DNA from: Planococcus maritimus
GTDB taxonomy: Bacteria; Bacillota; Bacilli; Bacillales_A; Planococcaceae
Reading direction: 5' to 3'
NCBI RefSeq assembly: GCF_001592825.1
Contig: NZ_LTZG01000068.1
Span: 1 to 64,000 of the forward strand
Length of the DNA stretch: 64,000 bases
Part shown: positions 1 to 10,527 of the stretch, piece after piece
How positions within the stretch are numbered: the first letter of the stretch is position 1
Layout: each line of letters starts with the position of its first letter
Notes under the pieces: generated by a model
Databases searched by the model: none
What the model was told of the DNA's origin: nothing
What the model saw: only the letters and a program-made list of their open reading frames with translations
Made by a program: the position numbers and the translations under genes

Positions 1-82
<82 letters not shown>

Positions 83-90
83 TCTAATAG

Positions 91-131
91 AAAGGCCGTT
101 ACCGGGAAACCTGGTAACGGCCTTTTTTTAT
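91..131 (+). terminator. rrn operon terminator
   Basis: A perfect 13-base-pair stem (AAAGGCCGTTACC with GGTAACGGCCTTT) and a nine-base loop is followed by a run of T. It lies just after the 5S gene. Confidence 0.93.
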
Positions 132-196
132 TTTACAATTCAAAAAAAGGGTTGAAAATATCAAATAAAGGGAAAAAAGAAATGAGGTGAAGACTT

Positions 197-442
197 ATGG
201 AAGCTGGTTTTTACGAGGTAAAAAAAGTCGATAAAAGAACGGCATTATTAGTCTCATTAAAAGGTTCTAGTGAACAATATACTTACCCCACCGAATATTT
301 CACTCACAACGTAAATGAGGGGGATGTAGTGGAGGTATGGCAAGAGGGGACGCGTTGGAGAACTAAGTATATTGAAGAAAAAACCCATTCTCTATCCAGC
401 CATACGAAAGACTTCATGAAACGAATGTTGGACCAAGAGTAA
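197..442 (+). CDS. small hypothetical protein (81 aa)
   Basis: I do not recognise this protein with certainty. It is a small soluble protein with no signal peptide or membrane segment. The first 55 or so residues alternate short hydrophobic strands and turns (VDKRTALLV near residue 11, EGDVVEVW near residue 41), which suggests a small beta-barrel. It loosely resembles DUF3006-type small Bacillales proteins, but that link is a guess. The last 25 residues are polar and probably helical. A GAGGTG ribosome site lies 7 bases before the ATG. The gene stands alone between the rrn terminator and its own strong terminator, so it is probably a single-gene transcript. I see no convincing -10 box in the short upstream gap. 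Confidence 0.7.
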   Translation: MEAGFYEVKKVDKRTALLVSLKGSSEQYTYPTEYFTHNVNEGDVVEVWQEGTRWRTKYIEEKTHSLSSHTKDFMKRMLDQE

Positions 443-475
443 AAAGTCTCGGGATAATCAGCCCGAGACTTTTTC
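441..475 (+). terminator. terminator after the 81-aa gene
   Basis: AAAAGTCTCGGG pairs with CCCGAGACTTTT around an eight-base loop and ends in TTTTT. It begins in the stop codon of the upstream gene and separates that gene from the ctsR promoter. Confidence 0.9.
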
Positions 476-492
476 TATCTCAAACTAAGTAT

Positions 493-521
493 TTGATATC
501 CGCAAAATGCTTATGTATAAT
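493..521 (+). promoter_or_regulatory. sigma-A promoter of the ctsR operon
   Basis: TTGATA (493-498) and a perfect TATAAT (516-521) are separated by 17 bases. The predicted transcription start falls inside the CtsR heptad repeats just downstream. Confidence 0.85.
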
Positions 522-523
522 TA

Positions 524-540
524 AGTCAAATATAGTCAAA
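524..540 (+). promoter_or_regulatory. CtsR operator
   Basis: A tandem heptad, AGTCAAA - TAT - AGTCAAA, matches the known CtsR consensus (A/G)GTCAAANAN(A/G)GTCAAA. It lies immediately 3' of the -10 box, so bound CtsR would cover the transcription start. This implies autorepression of ctsR-mcsA-mcsB-clpC with heat or stress relief, as in B. subtilis. Confidence 0.88.
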
Positions 541-581
541 GTCAATTATTAGCGCATTTACACGTTAAAGAGGTGAAAGCG

Positions 582-1067
582 ATGCGGAATATTTCAGACA
601 TAATTGAAGGTTATTTAAAAGAGATTATAGAAATAAGCGGTAAGGATCATATTGAAATTAAAAGAAGTGAGGTAGCTGAAAAATTTCAATGTGTTCCATC
701 TCAGATTAATTATGTAATCAATACTAGATTTACCTCAGATCGTGGGTACTTAGTTGAAAGCAAGCGAGGTGGGGGCGGATATATTCGTATCCGGAAAGTA
801 CGTCTTCATAAAAAGTCAGATTTAATTGCTCAAATTATTAGTCGTCTTGAAGCTGGTGCTTCACAAACGATGGCTGAAGATATTGTGTGGAGGCTTTTGG
901 GTGAAGAAGTCATATCTAAACGTGAAGCTAAATTGATTTTGAGTGCCGTTGATCGTTCTACTCTGGGACTGCCTCTTCCTGTACGAGATGAAGTACGAGC
1001 ACGAATTTTAGTGGCGATGCTGTTTACTATTCAATATGAGTCGAACGGGCAAGGAGTGATCAAGTGA
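582..1067 (+). CDS. ctsR: CtsR, class III stress gene repressor
   Basis: CtsR represses clp-family stress genes by binding tandem heptads. When phosphorylated on arginine or heat-inactivated it is released and degraded. The 161-residue protein has the usual CtsR start (MRNISDIIEGYLK), an N-terminal winged helix-turn-helix, and the glycine-rich wing ESKRGGGGYIRI near residue 62 that acts as the thermosensing DNA contact. The ATG was chosen with AAAGAGGTG upstream; an in-frame GTG three codons earlier overlaps that ribosome site. It is the first gene of the operon, behind a promoter carrying its own operator. Its stop overlaps the GTG start of mcsA. Confidence 0.96.
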   Translation: MRNISDIIEGYLKEIIEISGKDHIEIKRSEVAEKFQCVPSQINYVINTRFTSDRGYLVESKRGGGGYIRIRKVRLHKKSDLIAQIISRLEAGASQTMAEDIVWRLLGEEVISKREAKLILSAVDRSTLGLPLPVRDEVRARILVAMLFTIQYESNGQGVIK

Positions 1068-1597
1068 TTTGTGAGCAATGTGGAGAACGGCCAGCTACAG
1101 TCATCGTGAAAGAAAATCAGCAGGGCCATTTAATTGAAAAACACTTCTGCCATGTCTGTGCAGCGGAAAATCATAATATCAACTTTTCTTTTGACCAGGA
1201 TCCGATGGCGATTCATAATTTATTAGCTAATTGGTTTCCAAAACAGAAATCTGCTATGAGTCCTGTACGAAAAGAAGTTCCGACTTGCCCTTCATGTGGG
1301 TTTACTTTCCAAAAGTTCTTGAGTCTTGGTAAATTTGGCTGTGCAGAGTGTTACAGTACTTTTTCGCTCCAGCTAACTGAGATTTTGAAACGCGTACAAA
1401 ATGGAAATACAGAACACACGGGCAAAATTCCGGCTTCGTATGGAACGACATTAAAAATTAAAAAAGAAATCGAAGAATTGAGAAAGCAAATGCAGGGTGC
1501 GATACAAGAAGAGAATTTTGAGGAAGCTGCAAGTTTACGCGACCAGGTGAAAATCTTGAATGAAAAGCTTGAAGGAGGTGGGGACATTGGCAATTGA
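1064..1597 (+). CDS. mcsA: McsA, activator of the McsB arginine kinase
   Basis: McsA is a zinc-binding adaptor that stimulates the protein arginine kinase McsB and helps inactivate CtsR. The protein shows four CxxC pairs in its first 100 residues (CEQC, CHVC, CPSC, CAEC), as expected for zinc fingers. A C-terminal UVR-type helical hairpin follows, of the type also seen in UvrB and ClpC (EENFEEAASLRDQVKIL). At 177 residues it is near the usual length. The start is GTG, overlapping the ctsR stop, with AAGGAG upstream. Its last codons overlap the start of mcsB, implying coupled translation. Confidence 0.95.
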   Translation: MICEQCGERPATVIVKENQQGHLIEKHFCHVCAAENHNINFSFDQDPMAIHNLLANWFPKQKSAMSPVRKEVPTCPSCGFTFQKFLSLGKFGCAECYSTFSLQLTEILKRVQNGNTEHTGKIPASYGTTLKIKKEIEELRKQMQGAIQEENFEEAASLRDQVKILNEKLEGGGDIGN

Positions 1598-2678
1598 CCG
1601 TTTCCTTCAGCCCCGTGCAAGCAGTTGGATGGCTAATAATGGCGAACATGTGGATATAGCCATGAGTACGAGAATCCGTCTTGCGCGAAATTTAGAAGAG
1701 TTTAAATTTCCATATGCATTTTCTGAAGATGAAGCGTTGAAAGTCGATAAAGCCATTTCTTCAGTCCTATTAGATAAAGGAAAAGAATGCGGGTATGATT
1801 TTACCCACATCAGTGTCGAAGAGTTAAATGAGCTGCAGCGTGAAGTATTGGTGGAAAAGCATTTAATCAGCCCATATTTAGCGAATAGCCAGCATTCCAG
1901 TGCAGTATTATTATCAGATGAAGAAGAGCTCAGCGTCATGATTAATGAAGAGGATCATATGCGAATCCAAAGTTTGCAATCGGGTTTTCATCTACAGGAA
2001 GCATACGATATAGCGAATAAAATGGATTCACTTTTAGAAGAACACCTTTCTTATGCTTTTCATGAAAAATTTGGTTATTTGACCAGTTGCCCGACCAATA
2101 CAGGTACAGGCATGCGCGCTTCTGTTATGCTTCACTTGCCTGCCTTGACTATGTCTCATCAAATCAATCGGATCATCCCGGCTATATCCCGTCTGGGGAT
2201 GGTTGTAAGAGGGATTTATGGTGAAGGAAGTGAAGCACTTGGGAATGTGTACCAGATTTCTAATCAGGTAACGCTGGGGAAATCGGAGTATGAAATTTTG
2301 CAGGATTTGCAAAACATGACCGAGCAGATTATCGAACAGGAAAGAAGAGCAAGAGAAGCGTTAAATGCGAATTCTTCGCTGCTTTTGGAAGATAGGATTT
2401 ATCGGTCGTTAGGTGTGTTGACTCATGCCCGGCTGTTAAATACAGAAGAGGCAGCCACTTGTTTATCGGATGTTAGGCTTGGCATTGACCTTGATCTGAT
2501 TACAAATGTTGATATGTCCATATTAAATGAACTGATGGTCTTTATGCAGCCTGCCTTTTTACAGCAGTATGCAGGGCGTCCATTGGAAGCGAAGGAACGG
2601 GACCTTGCCCGAGCGGAATTGTTCCGAGAGAGGTTAGCTGATAACGGGATAAATACAAAAGGAGAGGATTTTGCATGA
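1587..2678 (+). CDS. mcsB: McsB, protein arginine kinase
   Basis: McsB phosphorylates arginines on CtsR and on misfolded proteins, marking them for ClpCP. It is a bacterial guanido-kinase homologue. The ATP-guanido phosphotransferase motif [18 protein letters not shown], with the catalytic cysteine, is present, as is the early STRIRLARN nucleotide-site segment. I chose the TTG start because GGAGGTGG sits 7 bases upstream; this gives 363 residues, the length of the B. subtilis protein. The gene overlaps mcsA by 11 bases and clpC by 4, so the four-gene operon is tightly coupled. Confidence 0.95.
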   Translation: MAIDRFLQPRASSWMANNGEHVDIAMSTRIRLARNLEEFKFPYAFSEDEALKVDKAISSVLLDKGKECGYDFTHISVEELNELQREVLVEKHLISPYLANSQHSSAVLLSDEEELSVMINEEDHMRIQSLQSGFHLQEAYDIANKMDSLLEEHLSYAFHEKFGYLTSCPTNTGTGMRASVMLHLPALTMSHQINRIIPAISRLGMVVRGIYGEGSEALGNVYQISNQVTLGKSEYEILQDLQNMTEQIIEQERRAREALNANSSLLLEDRIYRSLGVLTHARLLNTEEAATCLSDVRLGIDLDLITNVDMSILNELMVFMQPAFLQQYAGRPLEAKERDLARAELFRERLADNGINTKGEDFA

Positions 2679-5119
2679 TGTTTAACCGATTCACACAACG
2701 CGCACAAAAAGTTCTTCAATTAGCCCAAGAAGAGGCAATCCGCATGAAGCACGAATCGATCGGAACTGAGCATATTCTGCTTGGTTTGATCCGAGAAGGT
2801 GGCGGAATCGCTGCAAAAGCTCTTGAAGCGATTGAAGTGAATACACAATTGATCGAAGATGGTGTTAAAGAATTAGTGGGAGTCGGAGAAAAAGATGTCG
2901 GCCCGATTGTGCACTATACGCCACGGGCTAAAAAAGTAATCGAGCTGTCTGTTGATGAATCTCGTAAGCTTGGCCATTCTTATATCGGAACTGAGCATTT
3001 ATTGCTTGCGCTTATCCGTGAAGGGGAAGGTGTCGCTGCACGTGTACTCGGCAATGCCGGTGTCAGCTTGAACAAAGCCCGCCAGCAAGTACTGCAGTTG
3101 CTTGGCAGCAACGAGCAAGCATCAACTGGCACAAGCCCAAATGCTTCGGCTAACACACCAACTTTGGATGGCCTAGCACGCGATTTGACACAAGTCGCGC
3201 GTGAAGGCAGCTTGGATCCGGTGATCGGGCGCAGCGATGAAATTACGCGTGTGATTGAAGTATTGAGCCGCAGAACGAAAAACAATCCGGTATTAATCGG
3301 GGAGCCTGGTGTTGGTAAAACAGCCATCGCAGAAGGGCTTGCACAACAGATTGTGAACAACGAAATTCCAGAAACATTGCGTGATAAACGCGTCATGGTA
3401 CTGGATATGGGAACGGTCGTTGCCGGTACAAAATACCGCGGTGAATTTGAAGACCGCTTGAAAAAAGTGATGGATGAAATTCGCCAAGCGGGAAATGTCA
3501 TTCTCTTCATTGATGAGCTTCATACCTTAATCGGTGCTGGTGGGGCTGAAGGCGCAATTGATGCTTCGAATATCTTGAAGCCTTCCCTTGCACGTGGCGA
3601 GTTGCAGTGCATTGGTGCGACCACGCTTGATGAATACCGCAAATACATCGAAAAAGATGCAGCGCTTGAGCGTCGCTTCCAGCCTATCCAAGTGGATGAG
3701 CCATCGGTTGAGGAATCCATTGAAATCATCAAAGGGTTGCGTGACCGTTATGAGGCGCATCACCGTGTGAAAATTACCGATGAAGCGATTGTTGCGGCAG
3801 CTAAAATGTCTGACCGTTATATTTCCGACCGCTTCTTGCCGGATAAAGCGATTGATTTGATCGATGAGGCCGGTTCAAAAGTGCGTTTGCGTTCGTATAC
3901 GACTCCACCTGATTTGAAAGAGCTTGAAGCCCGTCTCGAAGCTGCGCGTTCTGAAAAGAATGAAGCGGTACAGAGCCAGGAGTTTGAAAAAGCGGCTTCT
4001 CTTCGCGATGCCGAGCAGAAACTGAAAGATGAGCTCGATCAGACGAAGAAAGAATGGAAAGAAAAACAAGGCAAAGAAGAGTCTGAAGTGACAGTCGAAG
4101 ATATCGCAAAAGTTGTCTCTATGTGGACAGGCGTGCCGGTATCGAGATTAGCACAGACAGAATCCGATAAATTGCTGAATCTAGAGCAGATTCTCCATAG
4201 CCGTGTCATCGGCCAAGATGAAGCAGTGACGTCGATTTCGAAAGCGATCCGCCGTGCGCGTGCCGGGTTGAAAGATCCAAAACGCCCGATCGGCTCATTC
4301 ATTTTCCTAGGGCCTACGGGTGTCGGGAAAACGGAACTTGCGAAAGCTTTGGCCGAGTCAATGTTCGGAGATGAAGATGCCATGATCCGCATCGATATGT
4401 CCGAATACATGGAACGCCATACGACTTCACGCCTTGTGGGTTCACCTCCGGGTTACGTTGGATATGAAGAAGGCGGCCAATTGACGGAGAAAGTCCGCAG
4501 AAAGCCGTATTCAGTAGTCTTGCTAGACGAAATTGAGAAAGCCCACCCTGAAGTCTTCAATATCCTGTTGCAAGTGCTTGAAGATGGCCATTTGACCGAT
4601 TCGAAAGGACGCCGCGTTGATTTCCGCAATACGGTGATCATTATGACATCGAACGTCGGTGCACAAGAACTGAAATACAATAAATATGTTGGTTTCAACT
4701 TGGAAGATTCGAAAACGGATTATAAAGACATGAAGGGCAAGATGCTTGCGGAACTGAAGAAAGCGTTCCGTCCGGAATTCTTGAACCGTGTCGATGATAT
4801 GATTGTCTTCCATTCACTTGAAAAGAACGACTTGCGCAAAATTGTCGAGCTGATGACGCAGCAATTGACGACCCGTTTGAAAGAACAGGACATCGATTTG
4901 GAGCTGACAGAAGCAGCGCTTGATAAAATTGCTAAAGAGGGGTATGATCCGGAATACGGAGCACGTCCTTTGCGCCGCTCACTTCAAAAATATGTCGAAG
5001 ACCGCTTGTCTGAAGAGTTGCTGAAAGGTACAGCGATTGCCGGGCAAAAAATTATCTTCGATGTAAAAGACGAAGAGTTTTTCGTCCGTACGAATGAAGA
5101 GGCCGTAAAGAAATCGTAA
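2675..5119 (+). CDS. clpC: ClpC, AAA+ unfoldase of the ClpCP protease
   Basis: ClpC unfolds substrates, often delivered by MecA or McsB, and feeds them to ClpP. Two Clp N-terminal repeats (residues 1-145) are followed by a first AAA+ module with Walker A GEPGVGKT near residue 209 and Walker [12 protein letters not shown] middle UVR coiled-coil ([19 protein letters not shown]) binds adaptors. The second AAA+ module has GPTGVGKT near residue 546 and [11 protein letters not shown], and a D2-small C-terminal domain follows. At 814 residues it is full length. Two adjacent ATG codons are possible starts. It is the last gene of the CtsR operon and is followed by a strong terminator. Confidence 0.97.
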   Translation: MMFNRFTQRAQKVLQLAQEEAIRMKHESIGTEHILLGLIREGGGIAAKALEAIEVNTQLIEDGVKELVGVGEKDVGPIVHYTPRAKKVIELSVDESRKLGHSYIGTEHLLLALIREGEGVAARVLGNAGVSLNKARQQVLQLLGSNEQASTGTSPNASANTPTLDGLARDLTQVAREGSLDPVIGRSDEITRVIEVLSRRTKNNPVLIGEPGVGKTAIAEGLAQQIVNNEIPETLRDKRVMVLDMGTVVAGTKYRGEFEDRLKKVMDEIRQAGNVILFIDELHTLIGAGGAEGAIDASNILKPSLARGELQCIGATTLDEYRKYIEKDAALERRFQPIQVDEPSVEESIEIIKGLRDRYEAHHRVKITDEAIVAAAKMSDRYISDRFLPDKAIDLIDEAGSKVRLRSYTTPPDLKELEARLEAARSEKNEAVQSQEFEKAASLRDAEQKLKDELDQTKKEWKEKQGKEESEVTVEDIAKVVSMWTGVPVSRLAQTESDKLLNLEQILHSRVIGQDEAVTSISKAIRRARAGLKDPKRPIGSFIFLGPTGVGKTELAKALAESMFGDEDAMIRIDMSEYMERHTTSRLVGSPPGYVGYEEGGQLTEKVRRKPYSVVLLDEIEKAHPEVFNILLQVLEDGHLTDSKGRRVDFRNTVIIMTSNVGAQELKYNKYVGFNLEDSKTDYKDMKGKMLAELKKAFRPEFLNRVDDMIVFHSLEKNDLRKIVELMTQQLTTRLKEQDIDLELTEAALDKIAKEGYDPEYGARPLRRSLQKYVEDRLSEELLKGTAIAGQKIIFDVKDEEFFVRTNEEAVKKS

Positions 5120-5128
5120 CGATATCCC

Positions 5129-5160
5129 GCCCGCCGGATACGTCTCCGGCGGGCTTTTTC
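5129..5160 (+). terminator. terminator of the ctsR-clpC operon
   Basis: GCCCGCCGGA pairs with TCCGGCGGGC (10 base pairs, six-base loop) and is followed by TTTTT. It lies 10 bases after the clpC stop. Confidence 0.95.
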
Positions 5161-5178
5161 TATATATAGGAGGTAATT

Positions 5179-6561
5179 ATGGCGAAGAAGAAAATAAAGT
5201 TCATCTGCCAATCCTGCGGTTATGAGTCTGCAAAATGGATGGGGAAATGCCCAGGCTGTGCAGCATGGAATACAATGACGGAAGAAACGGAAGTCGCAGC
5301 ACCAAAAGGCACGAGAGGCGCATTCCAGCACAGCGCGCCACAAATTGCCCAAAAAGCGACACCGATCAATTCGATTGAAACAAAAGAAGAGCCGCGAACA
5401 AAAACGGAGATGGAAGAGCTCAACCGTGTACTTGGCGGTGGAATCGTTTCCGGGTCGCTCGTGCTAATTGGCGGCGATCCAGGGATCGGGAAGTCCACTT
5501 TACTCTTGCAAGTGTCCGCATTGCTTGCGAAAGCGGGCAAGAAAGTGCTGTATATTTCAGGTGAGGAATCCATCCGTCAGACGAAGATGCGGGCAGAGAG
5601 GTTAGATGCGGTGTCTGGAGATTTATTGATTTTTGCGGAAACCAATTTGGAGCTGATTCATCATACGATTGAAGAAGTAGAGCCAGATTTTGTGATTGTC
5701 GATTCGATTCAGACAGTCTATCATCCGGAAGTGACGTCTGCGCCAGGTAGTGTGACGCAAGTGCGCGAGAGTACAGCGGAGTTGATGAGGGTGGCGAAAA
5801 CCAAAAACATCGCGATTTTCCTTGTCGGCCACGTGACGAAAGAAGGCCAAATTGCGGGACCGCGTATTTTGGAACACATGGTGGATACGGTGTTGTATTT
5901 TGAAGGAGAACGTCATCACACGTACCGGATCTTGCGCAGCGTCAAAAACCGTTTTGGCTCGACGAACGAAATCGCGATTTTTGAAATGCTGCAAGGCGGG
6001 TTAAAGGAAGTGTTGAACCCATCCGAGCTATTTCTACAGGAACGTTCGAGCGGAACGGCAGGATCGACAGTGGTCGCTTCGATGGAAGGGACAAGGCCAA
6101 TCCTGGTGGAGATTCAGGCATTGGTTACACCATCAAGCTTTAATTACCCGAAACGGATGGCGACAGGAATTGATCAGAACCGGGTGTCGTTATTGATGGC
6201 GGTGCTGGAGAAGCGCGTCGGGTTGATGTTGCAGTCACAAGATGCATATATCAAAGTAGCAGGCGGCGTCAAACTGGATGAGCCAGCGATCGATTTAGCA
6301 GTGCTCGCGAGCATTGTTTCGAGTTTCCGGGATATTGCGCCGAAAGTAGATGATTGCATTATCGGTGAAGTCGGATTGACTGGCGAAGTGCGGCGGGTAT
6401 CGCGCATCGAGCAACGCGTGCAGGAAGCGGCGAAACTTGGGTTTAAACGCGCTATTATTCCAAAATCAAATATGGGTGGCTGGGATTTTCCGGAAGGAAT
6501 ACGCGTCGTAGGTGTGGAAACTATAAACGAGGCGCTGAAGGAATTATTCCCACAACAATGA
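5179..6561 (+). CDS. radA: RadA (Sms), DNA recombination and repair ATPase
   Basis: RadA is a RecA-like hexameric ATPase that promotes branch migration and processing of recombination intermediates. The N-terminal C4 zinc finger ([18 protein letters not shown], residues 10-27) is intact. Walker [11 protein letters not shown] lies near residue 96, the RadA-specific KNRFG motif near residue 256, and a Lon-protease-like C-terminal domain covers roughly residues 300-460. A ribosome site AGGAGG precedes the ATG directly after the clpC terminator. In B. subtilis the next gene is disA; here it is missing and yacL follows. A weak hairpin with a T-run follows the stop. Confidence 0.96.
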   Translation: MAKKKIKFICQSCGYESAKWMGKCPGCAAWNTMTEETEVAAPKGTRGAFQHSAPQIAQKATPINSIETKEEPRTKTEMEELNRVLGGGIVSGSLVLIGGDPGIGKSTLLLQVSALLAKAGKKVLYISGEESIRQTKMRAERLDAVSGDLLIFAETNLELIHHTIEEVEPDFVIVDSIQTVYHPEVTSAPGSVTQVRESTAELMRVAKTKNIAIFLVGHVTKEGQIAGPRILEHMVDTVLYFEGERHHTYRILRSVKNRFGSTNEIAIFEMLQGGLKEVLNPSELFLQERSSGTAGSTVVASMEGTRPILVEIQALVTPSSFNYPKRMATGIDQNRVSLLMAVLEKRVGLMLQSQDAYIKVAGGVKLDEPAIDLAVLASIVSSFRDIAPKVDDCIIGEVGLTGEVRRVSRIEQRVQEAAKLGFKRAIIPKSNMGGWDFPEGIRVVGVETINEALKELFPQQ

Positions 6562-6585
6562 GGGGCAGCAATGCCTCTTTTTTTC
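6560..6585 (+). terminator. weak terminator after radA
   Basis: GAGG...CCTC with a short internal CA/TG extension is followed by seven T. The stem is short and contains the radA stop codon, so termination is probably partial. Confidence 0.5.
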
Positions 6586-6663
6586 TATTCCTGGCAGCGT
6601 AGGGCTATACAGAGAGTTTCACATGTAAAACGTGTATAATATCAGGAGAAGGAGGTGCAATGG

Positions 6664-7764
6664 ATGCTTCGAAAAATTATTCAGCTGTTGTTTTTATTAA
6701 TCGGCGCTACGGTTGGAATTTTGTTTTTGCCATATGCTTTTGAACTTATTTCTATCTCTAATAATTTTTGGATTAACAACCCGTATGTAGCTGCAATTAT
6801 CGGTGCTGCGATTTTTTATGTATTGTCATTGCTGTTCGTCGATTCGATTGTCCATTTTATGAAATGGATGGAAGGCAAATTGCTCCACGCCCCGACGGCG
6901 GATCTATTGTTTGGAACGATTGGGTTGATTATCGGCTTGGTAGTCGCTTTTTTGGTCGGCTTCGCTTTGAATACGATTGATGTGCCGTTAATCGCTACAA
7001 TTGCGCCCATCATTTTATCGGTGGTTTTAGGTTATTTAGGCTTTCAGGTCGGCTTTCAAAAAAGGGACGAGTTGATGGGGATGCTCACGCCTTCCAAATT
7101 GCCAAGTGTGAAAAAGGCGGAAGACGATACAGTGGAACAATCCGTCTATAAATTGCTCGACACGAGTGTTATCATCGACGGCCGCATTGCGGATATTTCT
7201 GAGACCGGATTTATGGAAGGGACGTTTGTCGTTCCGCAATTCGTGATCGCTGAGCTTCAGCACATTGCCGATTCATCGGATACATTGAAGCGTACGCGCG
7301 GCAGGCGAGGGCTTGATATTTTGAAACGCCTGCAAACAGAGCGCGTCGGTGCGATCATGATCACGGAAGAGGATTTTGGCGACGCGGCTGAAGTCGATAT
7401 GAAATTGATGCGCGCAGCCCAGAAAATGGGCGGGAAAGTCGTGACGAACGATTTTAATTTAAACAAAGTGTGCGAACTGCATAATGTGCCGGTGTTGAAT
7501 ATTAATGACCTCGCTAACGCGGTAAAGCCGGTGGTCATTCCGGGTGAGGAAATGCATGTGGTTGTCATTAAAGACGGCAAAGAGCAAAACCAAGGCGTCG
7601 CGTACTTGGATGATGGCACGATGATTGTCATCGAAGAAGGCAAAGGCCATATCGGCGAGGCGATCGACGTCGTAGTAACAAGTGTGCTTCAGACTTCTGC
7701 CGGGCGAATGATTTTTGCCAAACCTAAGGGACTTGCCGTAAAGAAAAATGGATCAAAAAAATAA
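6664..7764 (+). CDS. yacL: YacL, PIN/TRAM-domain membrane protein
   Basis: This protein is conserved across Bacilli as YacL. It has four hydrophobic segments in residues 1-130, then a PIN nuclease-like domain beginning near residue 162 (LLDTSVIIDGRIADI) with the expected acidic residues, and a C-terminal TRAM domain of predicted RNA-binding type. Membrane location with a cytoplasmic nuclease-like domain is inferred; the biological substrate is not known to me. The ATG lies 6 bases after GGAGGTG and gives 366 residues, as in B. subtilis; an in-frame GTG inside the ribosome site was rejected. A perfect TATAAT at 6635-6640 suggests its own promoter, but no good -35 box is visible. Confidence 0.92.
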   Translation: MLRKIIQLLFLLIGATVGILFLPYAFELISISNNFWINNPYVAAIIGAAIFYVLSLLFVDSIVHFMKWMEGKLLHAPTADLLFGTIGLIIGLVVAFLVGFALNTIDVPLIATIAPIILSVVLGYLGFQVGFQKRDELMGMLTPSKLPSVKKAEDDTVEQSVYKLLDTSVIIDGRIADISETGFMEGTFVVPQFVIAELQHIADSSDTLKRTRGRRGLDILKRLQTERVGAIMITEEDFGDAAEVDMKLMRAAQKMGGKVVTNDFNLNKVCELHNVPVLNINDLANAVKPVVIPGEEMHVVVIKDGKEQNQGVAYLDDGTMIVIEEGKGHIGEAIDVVVTSVLQTSAGRMIFAKPKGLAVKKNGSKK

Positions 7765-7776
7765 AGGATGTCTATC

Positions 7777-8472
7777 ATGAAATATACAGTCGTACTGCCT
7801 GCTGCCGGCAGCGGAAAAAGAATGAAAGCTGAACGCAATAAATTATTGCTCGAGCTTTCGGGTAAGCCGATCTTCATCTATACATTGGAAGTGTTCGATA
7901 AAGACCCTCACTGCGAAGGCATGTGGCTTGCGGTCAAAGAAGAGGAACGTCAGCTGATTGAGGATTATGTGAAGCGCTTTGGCATCCGGAAAGTTAAAGG
8001 ATATGCAACCGGGGGAGCCGAGCGCCAAGACAGCGTGCGTGCGGGCCTTGAGTTGGCCGGGCAATCCGAAATCGTGCTTGTGCATGATGCAGCACGCCCG
8101 TTTATTAGCCCAGTGGTCATTAGCGAATTGGTGGAGCGGGCAAGTGAATCGGGTGCGGCGATTGCCGGCGTGCCGGTAAAAGACACCATTAAGAAAGTGC
8201 GCGAGGCCGTCATCACAGAAACGGTGGACCGTGCCGCGTTATGGATGATCCAGACGCCACAAGCGTTCCGTTATGAGTTGTTGTTGGAAGCAGCGCACTT
8301 GGCACAAGCCGATGGGTTCCTCGGGACTGATGAGGCAATGCTTGTCGAACGTATGGGGCATCCGGTGCAAGTTGTAGAAAGTACGTATGACAACGTCAAG
8401 ATGACGACACCCGATGATTTGATTTATGGAAAAGCGATTCTTGCGAGTCGATTACAGGAGGAACAGTCATGA
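7777..8472 (+). CDS. ispD: IspD, 2-C-methyl-D-erythritol 4-phosphate cytidylyltransferase
   Basis: IspD couples CTP to methylerythritol 4-phosphate in the non-mevalonate isoprenoid pathway. The N-terminal nucleotide-binding loop PAAGSGKRM (residues 8-16), the VHDAARPF segment and the VKDTIKK lysine-threonine region are all family signatures. At 231 residues the length is normal. I prefer the second ATG because the first overlaps the AAAGG ribosome site and would add only three residues. The stop overlaps the ispF start (ATGA), so consecutive pathway enzymes are coupled, although they are not successive steps (IspE lies between). Confidence 0.95.
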   Translation: MKYTVVLPAAGSGKRMKAERNKLLLELSGKPIFIYTLEVFDKDPHCEGMWLAVKEEERQLIEDYVKRFGIRKVKGYATGGAERQDSVRAGLELAGQSEIVLVHDAARPFISPVVISELVERASESGAAIAGVPVKDTIKKVREAVITETVDRAALWMIQTPQAFRYELLLEAAHLAQADGFLGTDEAMLVERMGHPVQVVESTYDNVKMTTPDDLIYGKAILASRLQEEQS

Positions 8473-8969
8473 TACGAATTGGACAAGGATACGATGTGCA
8501 TCAATTGGCAGAAGGGCGCCCGTTTATTCTAGGTGGCGTGGAAATTGAACACGACCGGGGGCTTCTCGGCCATTCGGATGCAGATGTGTTATTGCACACC
8601 ATTACGGACGCCGCACTCGGCGCAATCGGAGGCGGGGATATCGGCAAACATTTCCCGGATACCGATCCGGAGTTTAAAGATGCCGATTCCAAGAAATTGC
8701 TGACACATATTTGGGAATACGTAAAAGAACAAGGCTATGAGCTTGGCAATGTCGATTGCACCGTCATTGCGCAAAAACCGAAACTTGCGCCATATATCGA
8801 GCAAATGCGAGCGTCGATTGCCGAGCTATTGGAAGCTGATATTTCACAAGTGAACGTCAAAGCGACGACGTCTGAACATCTTGGATTTACAGGTCGCGAA
8901 GAAGGCATCGCTGCGCTTGCGGTTATTTTGTTGAACCAACGCCCGCTTTCGCTGGACGTTCCGGAGTGA
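8469..8969 (+). CDS. ispF: IspF, 2-C-methyl-D-erythritol 2,4-cyclodiphosphate synthase
   Basis: IspF cyclises 4-diphosphocytidyl-methylerythritol 2-phosphate, releasing CMP. Zinc ligands appear in GYDVHQL (Asp8, His10) and HSDADVLLH (first His about residue 42). The C-terminal [16 protein letters not shown] signature for substrate binding is present. At 166 residues it is slightly longer than the usual 156-160 because of a short C-terminal tail. Translation is coupled to ispD by a 4-base overlap. It acts as a cytoplasmic homotrimer in the family. Confidence 0.96.
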   Translation: MIRIGQGYDVHQLAEGRPFILGGVEIEHDRGLLGHSDADVLLHTITDAALGAIGGGDIGKHFPDTDPEFKDADSKKLLTHIWEYVKEQGYELGNVDCTVIAQKPKLAPYIEQMRASIAELLEADISQVNVKATTSEHLGFTGREEGIAALAVILLNQRPLSLDVPE

Positions 8970-9011
8970 TAAAATAACTAAAGAATTAAGGGAATTTTAG
9001 GAGGAAATCAA

Positions 9012-10475
9012 ATGACACAAGAAACACGCGTACGCTATGCACCAAGCCCGACCGGACACTTACATATCGGCGGAGCCCGCACAGCGCTATTTAACTATTT
9101 ATATGCACGCCACATGGATGGCAAATTCATCGTTCGCATCGAAGACACGGATACTGCACGCAATATCGAAACGGGCATCATGTCCCAAATCGATAATTTG
9201 AAATGGCTCGGCATCGAGCACGATGAGTCGATCGATATCGGTGGCGAGTACGGCCCGTATCGCCAGATGGAGCGTTTGGACATCTACAAAAAATACGCGG
9301 ATGAGCTATTGGCAAAAGGCGATATTTACAAATGTTTCTGTACACCGGATACACTGGAGAAAGAACGCGAAGCCCAGCGCGCCTCTGGAGTAGCAGCTCC
9401 TCAGTATAGCGGAACTTGCCGCAATTTGACGGCAGAAGAAGTCGCGGCAAAAGAAGCGGCTGGCGAGACGTATTCGCTTCGCATGAAAGTGCCAGCTGAC
9501 GTTACGTATAAATTCGATGACATGGTGCGTGGCGAAATTTCATTTGAATCTAAAGATGTTGGCGACTGGGTCGTTGTGAAAACAAACGGCATCCCGACAT
9601 ATAACTTCGCAGTGGTCATCGATGACCACTTGATGAAGATCACTCACGTGTTCCGTGGCGAAGAGCATTTGTCGAATACGCCGAAACAGCAAATGGTTTA
9701 CGATTCGTTTGACTGGGATCATCCAACTTACGGACACATGACGTTGATCGTCAATGAAGACCGTAAGAAGCTATCGAAACGTGACGAGTCGATCATCCAG
9801 TTCATTTCCCAGTACAGAGACCTTGGCTATATTCCAGAAGCGCTGTTTAACTTCTTTGCGCTGCTTGGCTGGTCCCCTGAAGGTGAGGAAGAGATCTTCT
9901 CGAAAGACGAATTGATCCGCATTTTCGATACCGAGCGTTTATCGAAATCGCCATCGATGTTCGATAAGCAAAAATTGACGTGGATGAACAACCAATACAT
10001 TAAGCAAATGTCGCTTGAGGAAGTCGTTGGCTTGGCATTGCCGCATCTGCAAAAGGCTGGGAAATTGCCACAAGAATTGTCCGAAGAGCAAGCGGAGTGG
10101 GCGGAGAAATTGATCGCTTTGTACCATGAGCAATTGAGCTTCGGCGCAGAAATCGTCGAGTTGTCCGATTTGTTCTTCACTGATGATCTTCATTACGGCG
10201 AAGCCGAAAAAGAAGTCTTGAGCGGCGAACAGGTGCCGGAAGTCATGGCTGCTTTCAAAGAGCAATTGGCATCTTTAGAAGCATTCGAGCCGGCTGAAAT
10301 CAAATCCGCGATCAAAGCGGTGCAAAAAGCGACCGGTCATAAAGGGAAAAACCTCTTCATGCCGATCCGCGTCGTAACGACAGGGCAGACACATGGTCCG
10401 GAATTGCCGGATGCGATTTCGCTTCTTGGCAAGGAAAAAGCGATTGCACGTGTCGGCCAATACGCCGGGGCATAA
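9012..10475 (+). CDS. gltX: glutamyl-tRNA synthetase
   Basis: This class Ic synthetase charges tRNA-Glu. In Bacilli, which lack GlnRS, it also mischarges tRNA-Gln for later amidation by GatCAB. The HIGH-type signature [13 protein letters not shown] (around residue 17) and the KMSKS-type KLSKRD loop (near residue 254) are intact. A C-terminal anticodon-binding domain follows. At 487 residues it is full length. AGGAGG precedes the ATG. A T-box-controlled cysE operon starts right after it with its own promoter, so gltX belongs to the upstream transcript. Confidence 0.97.
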   Translation: MTQETRVRYAPSPTGHLHIGGARTALFNYLYARHMDGKFIVRIEDTDTARNIETGIMSQIDNLKWLGIEHDESIDIGGEYGPYRQMERLDIYKKYADELLAKGDIYKCFCTPDTLEKEREAQRASGVAAPQYSGTCRNLTAEEVAAKEAAGETYSLRMKVPADVTYKFDDMVRGEISFESKDVGDWVVVKTNGIPTYNFAVVIDDHLMKITHVFRGEEHLSNTPKQQMVYDSFDWDHPTYGHMTLIVNEDRKKLSKRDESIIQFISQYRDLGYIPEALFNFFALLGWSPEGEEEIFSKDELIRIFDTERLSKSPSMFDKQKLTWMNNQYIKQMSLEEVVGLALPHLQKAGKLPQELSEEQAEWAEKLIALYHEQLSFGAEIVELSDLFFTDDLHYGEAEKEVLSGEQVPEVMAAFKEQLASLEAFEPAEIKSAIKAVQKATGHKGKNLFMPIRVVTTGQTHGPELPDAISLLGKEKAIARVGQYAGA

Positions 10476-10479
10476 AGTT

Positions 10480-10507
10480 TTGACTTATGCGCATAAGCGT
10501 GTACAAT
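10480..10507 (+). promoter_or_regulatory. sigma-A promoter of the cysE-cysS operon
   Basis: TTGACT and TACAAT are separated by 16 bases, 5 bases after the gltX stop. It drives the T-box leader. Confidence 0.75.
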
Positions 10508-10527
10508 GAATTTACCAATTATCAAAA

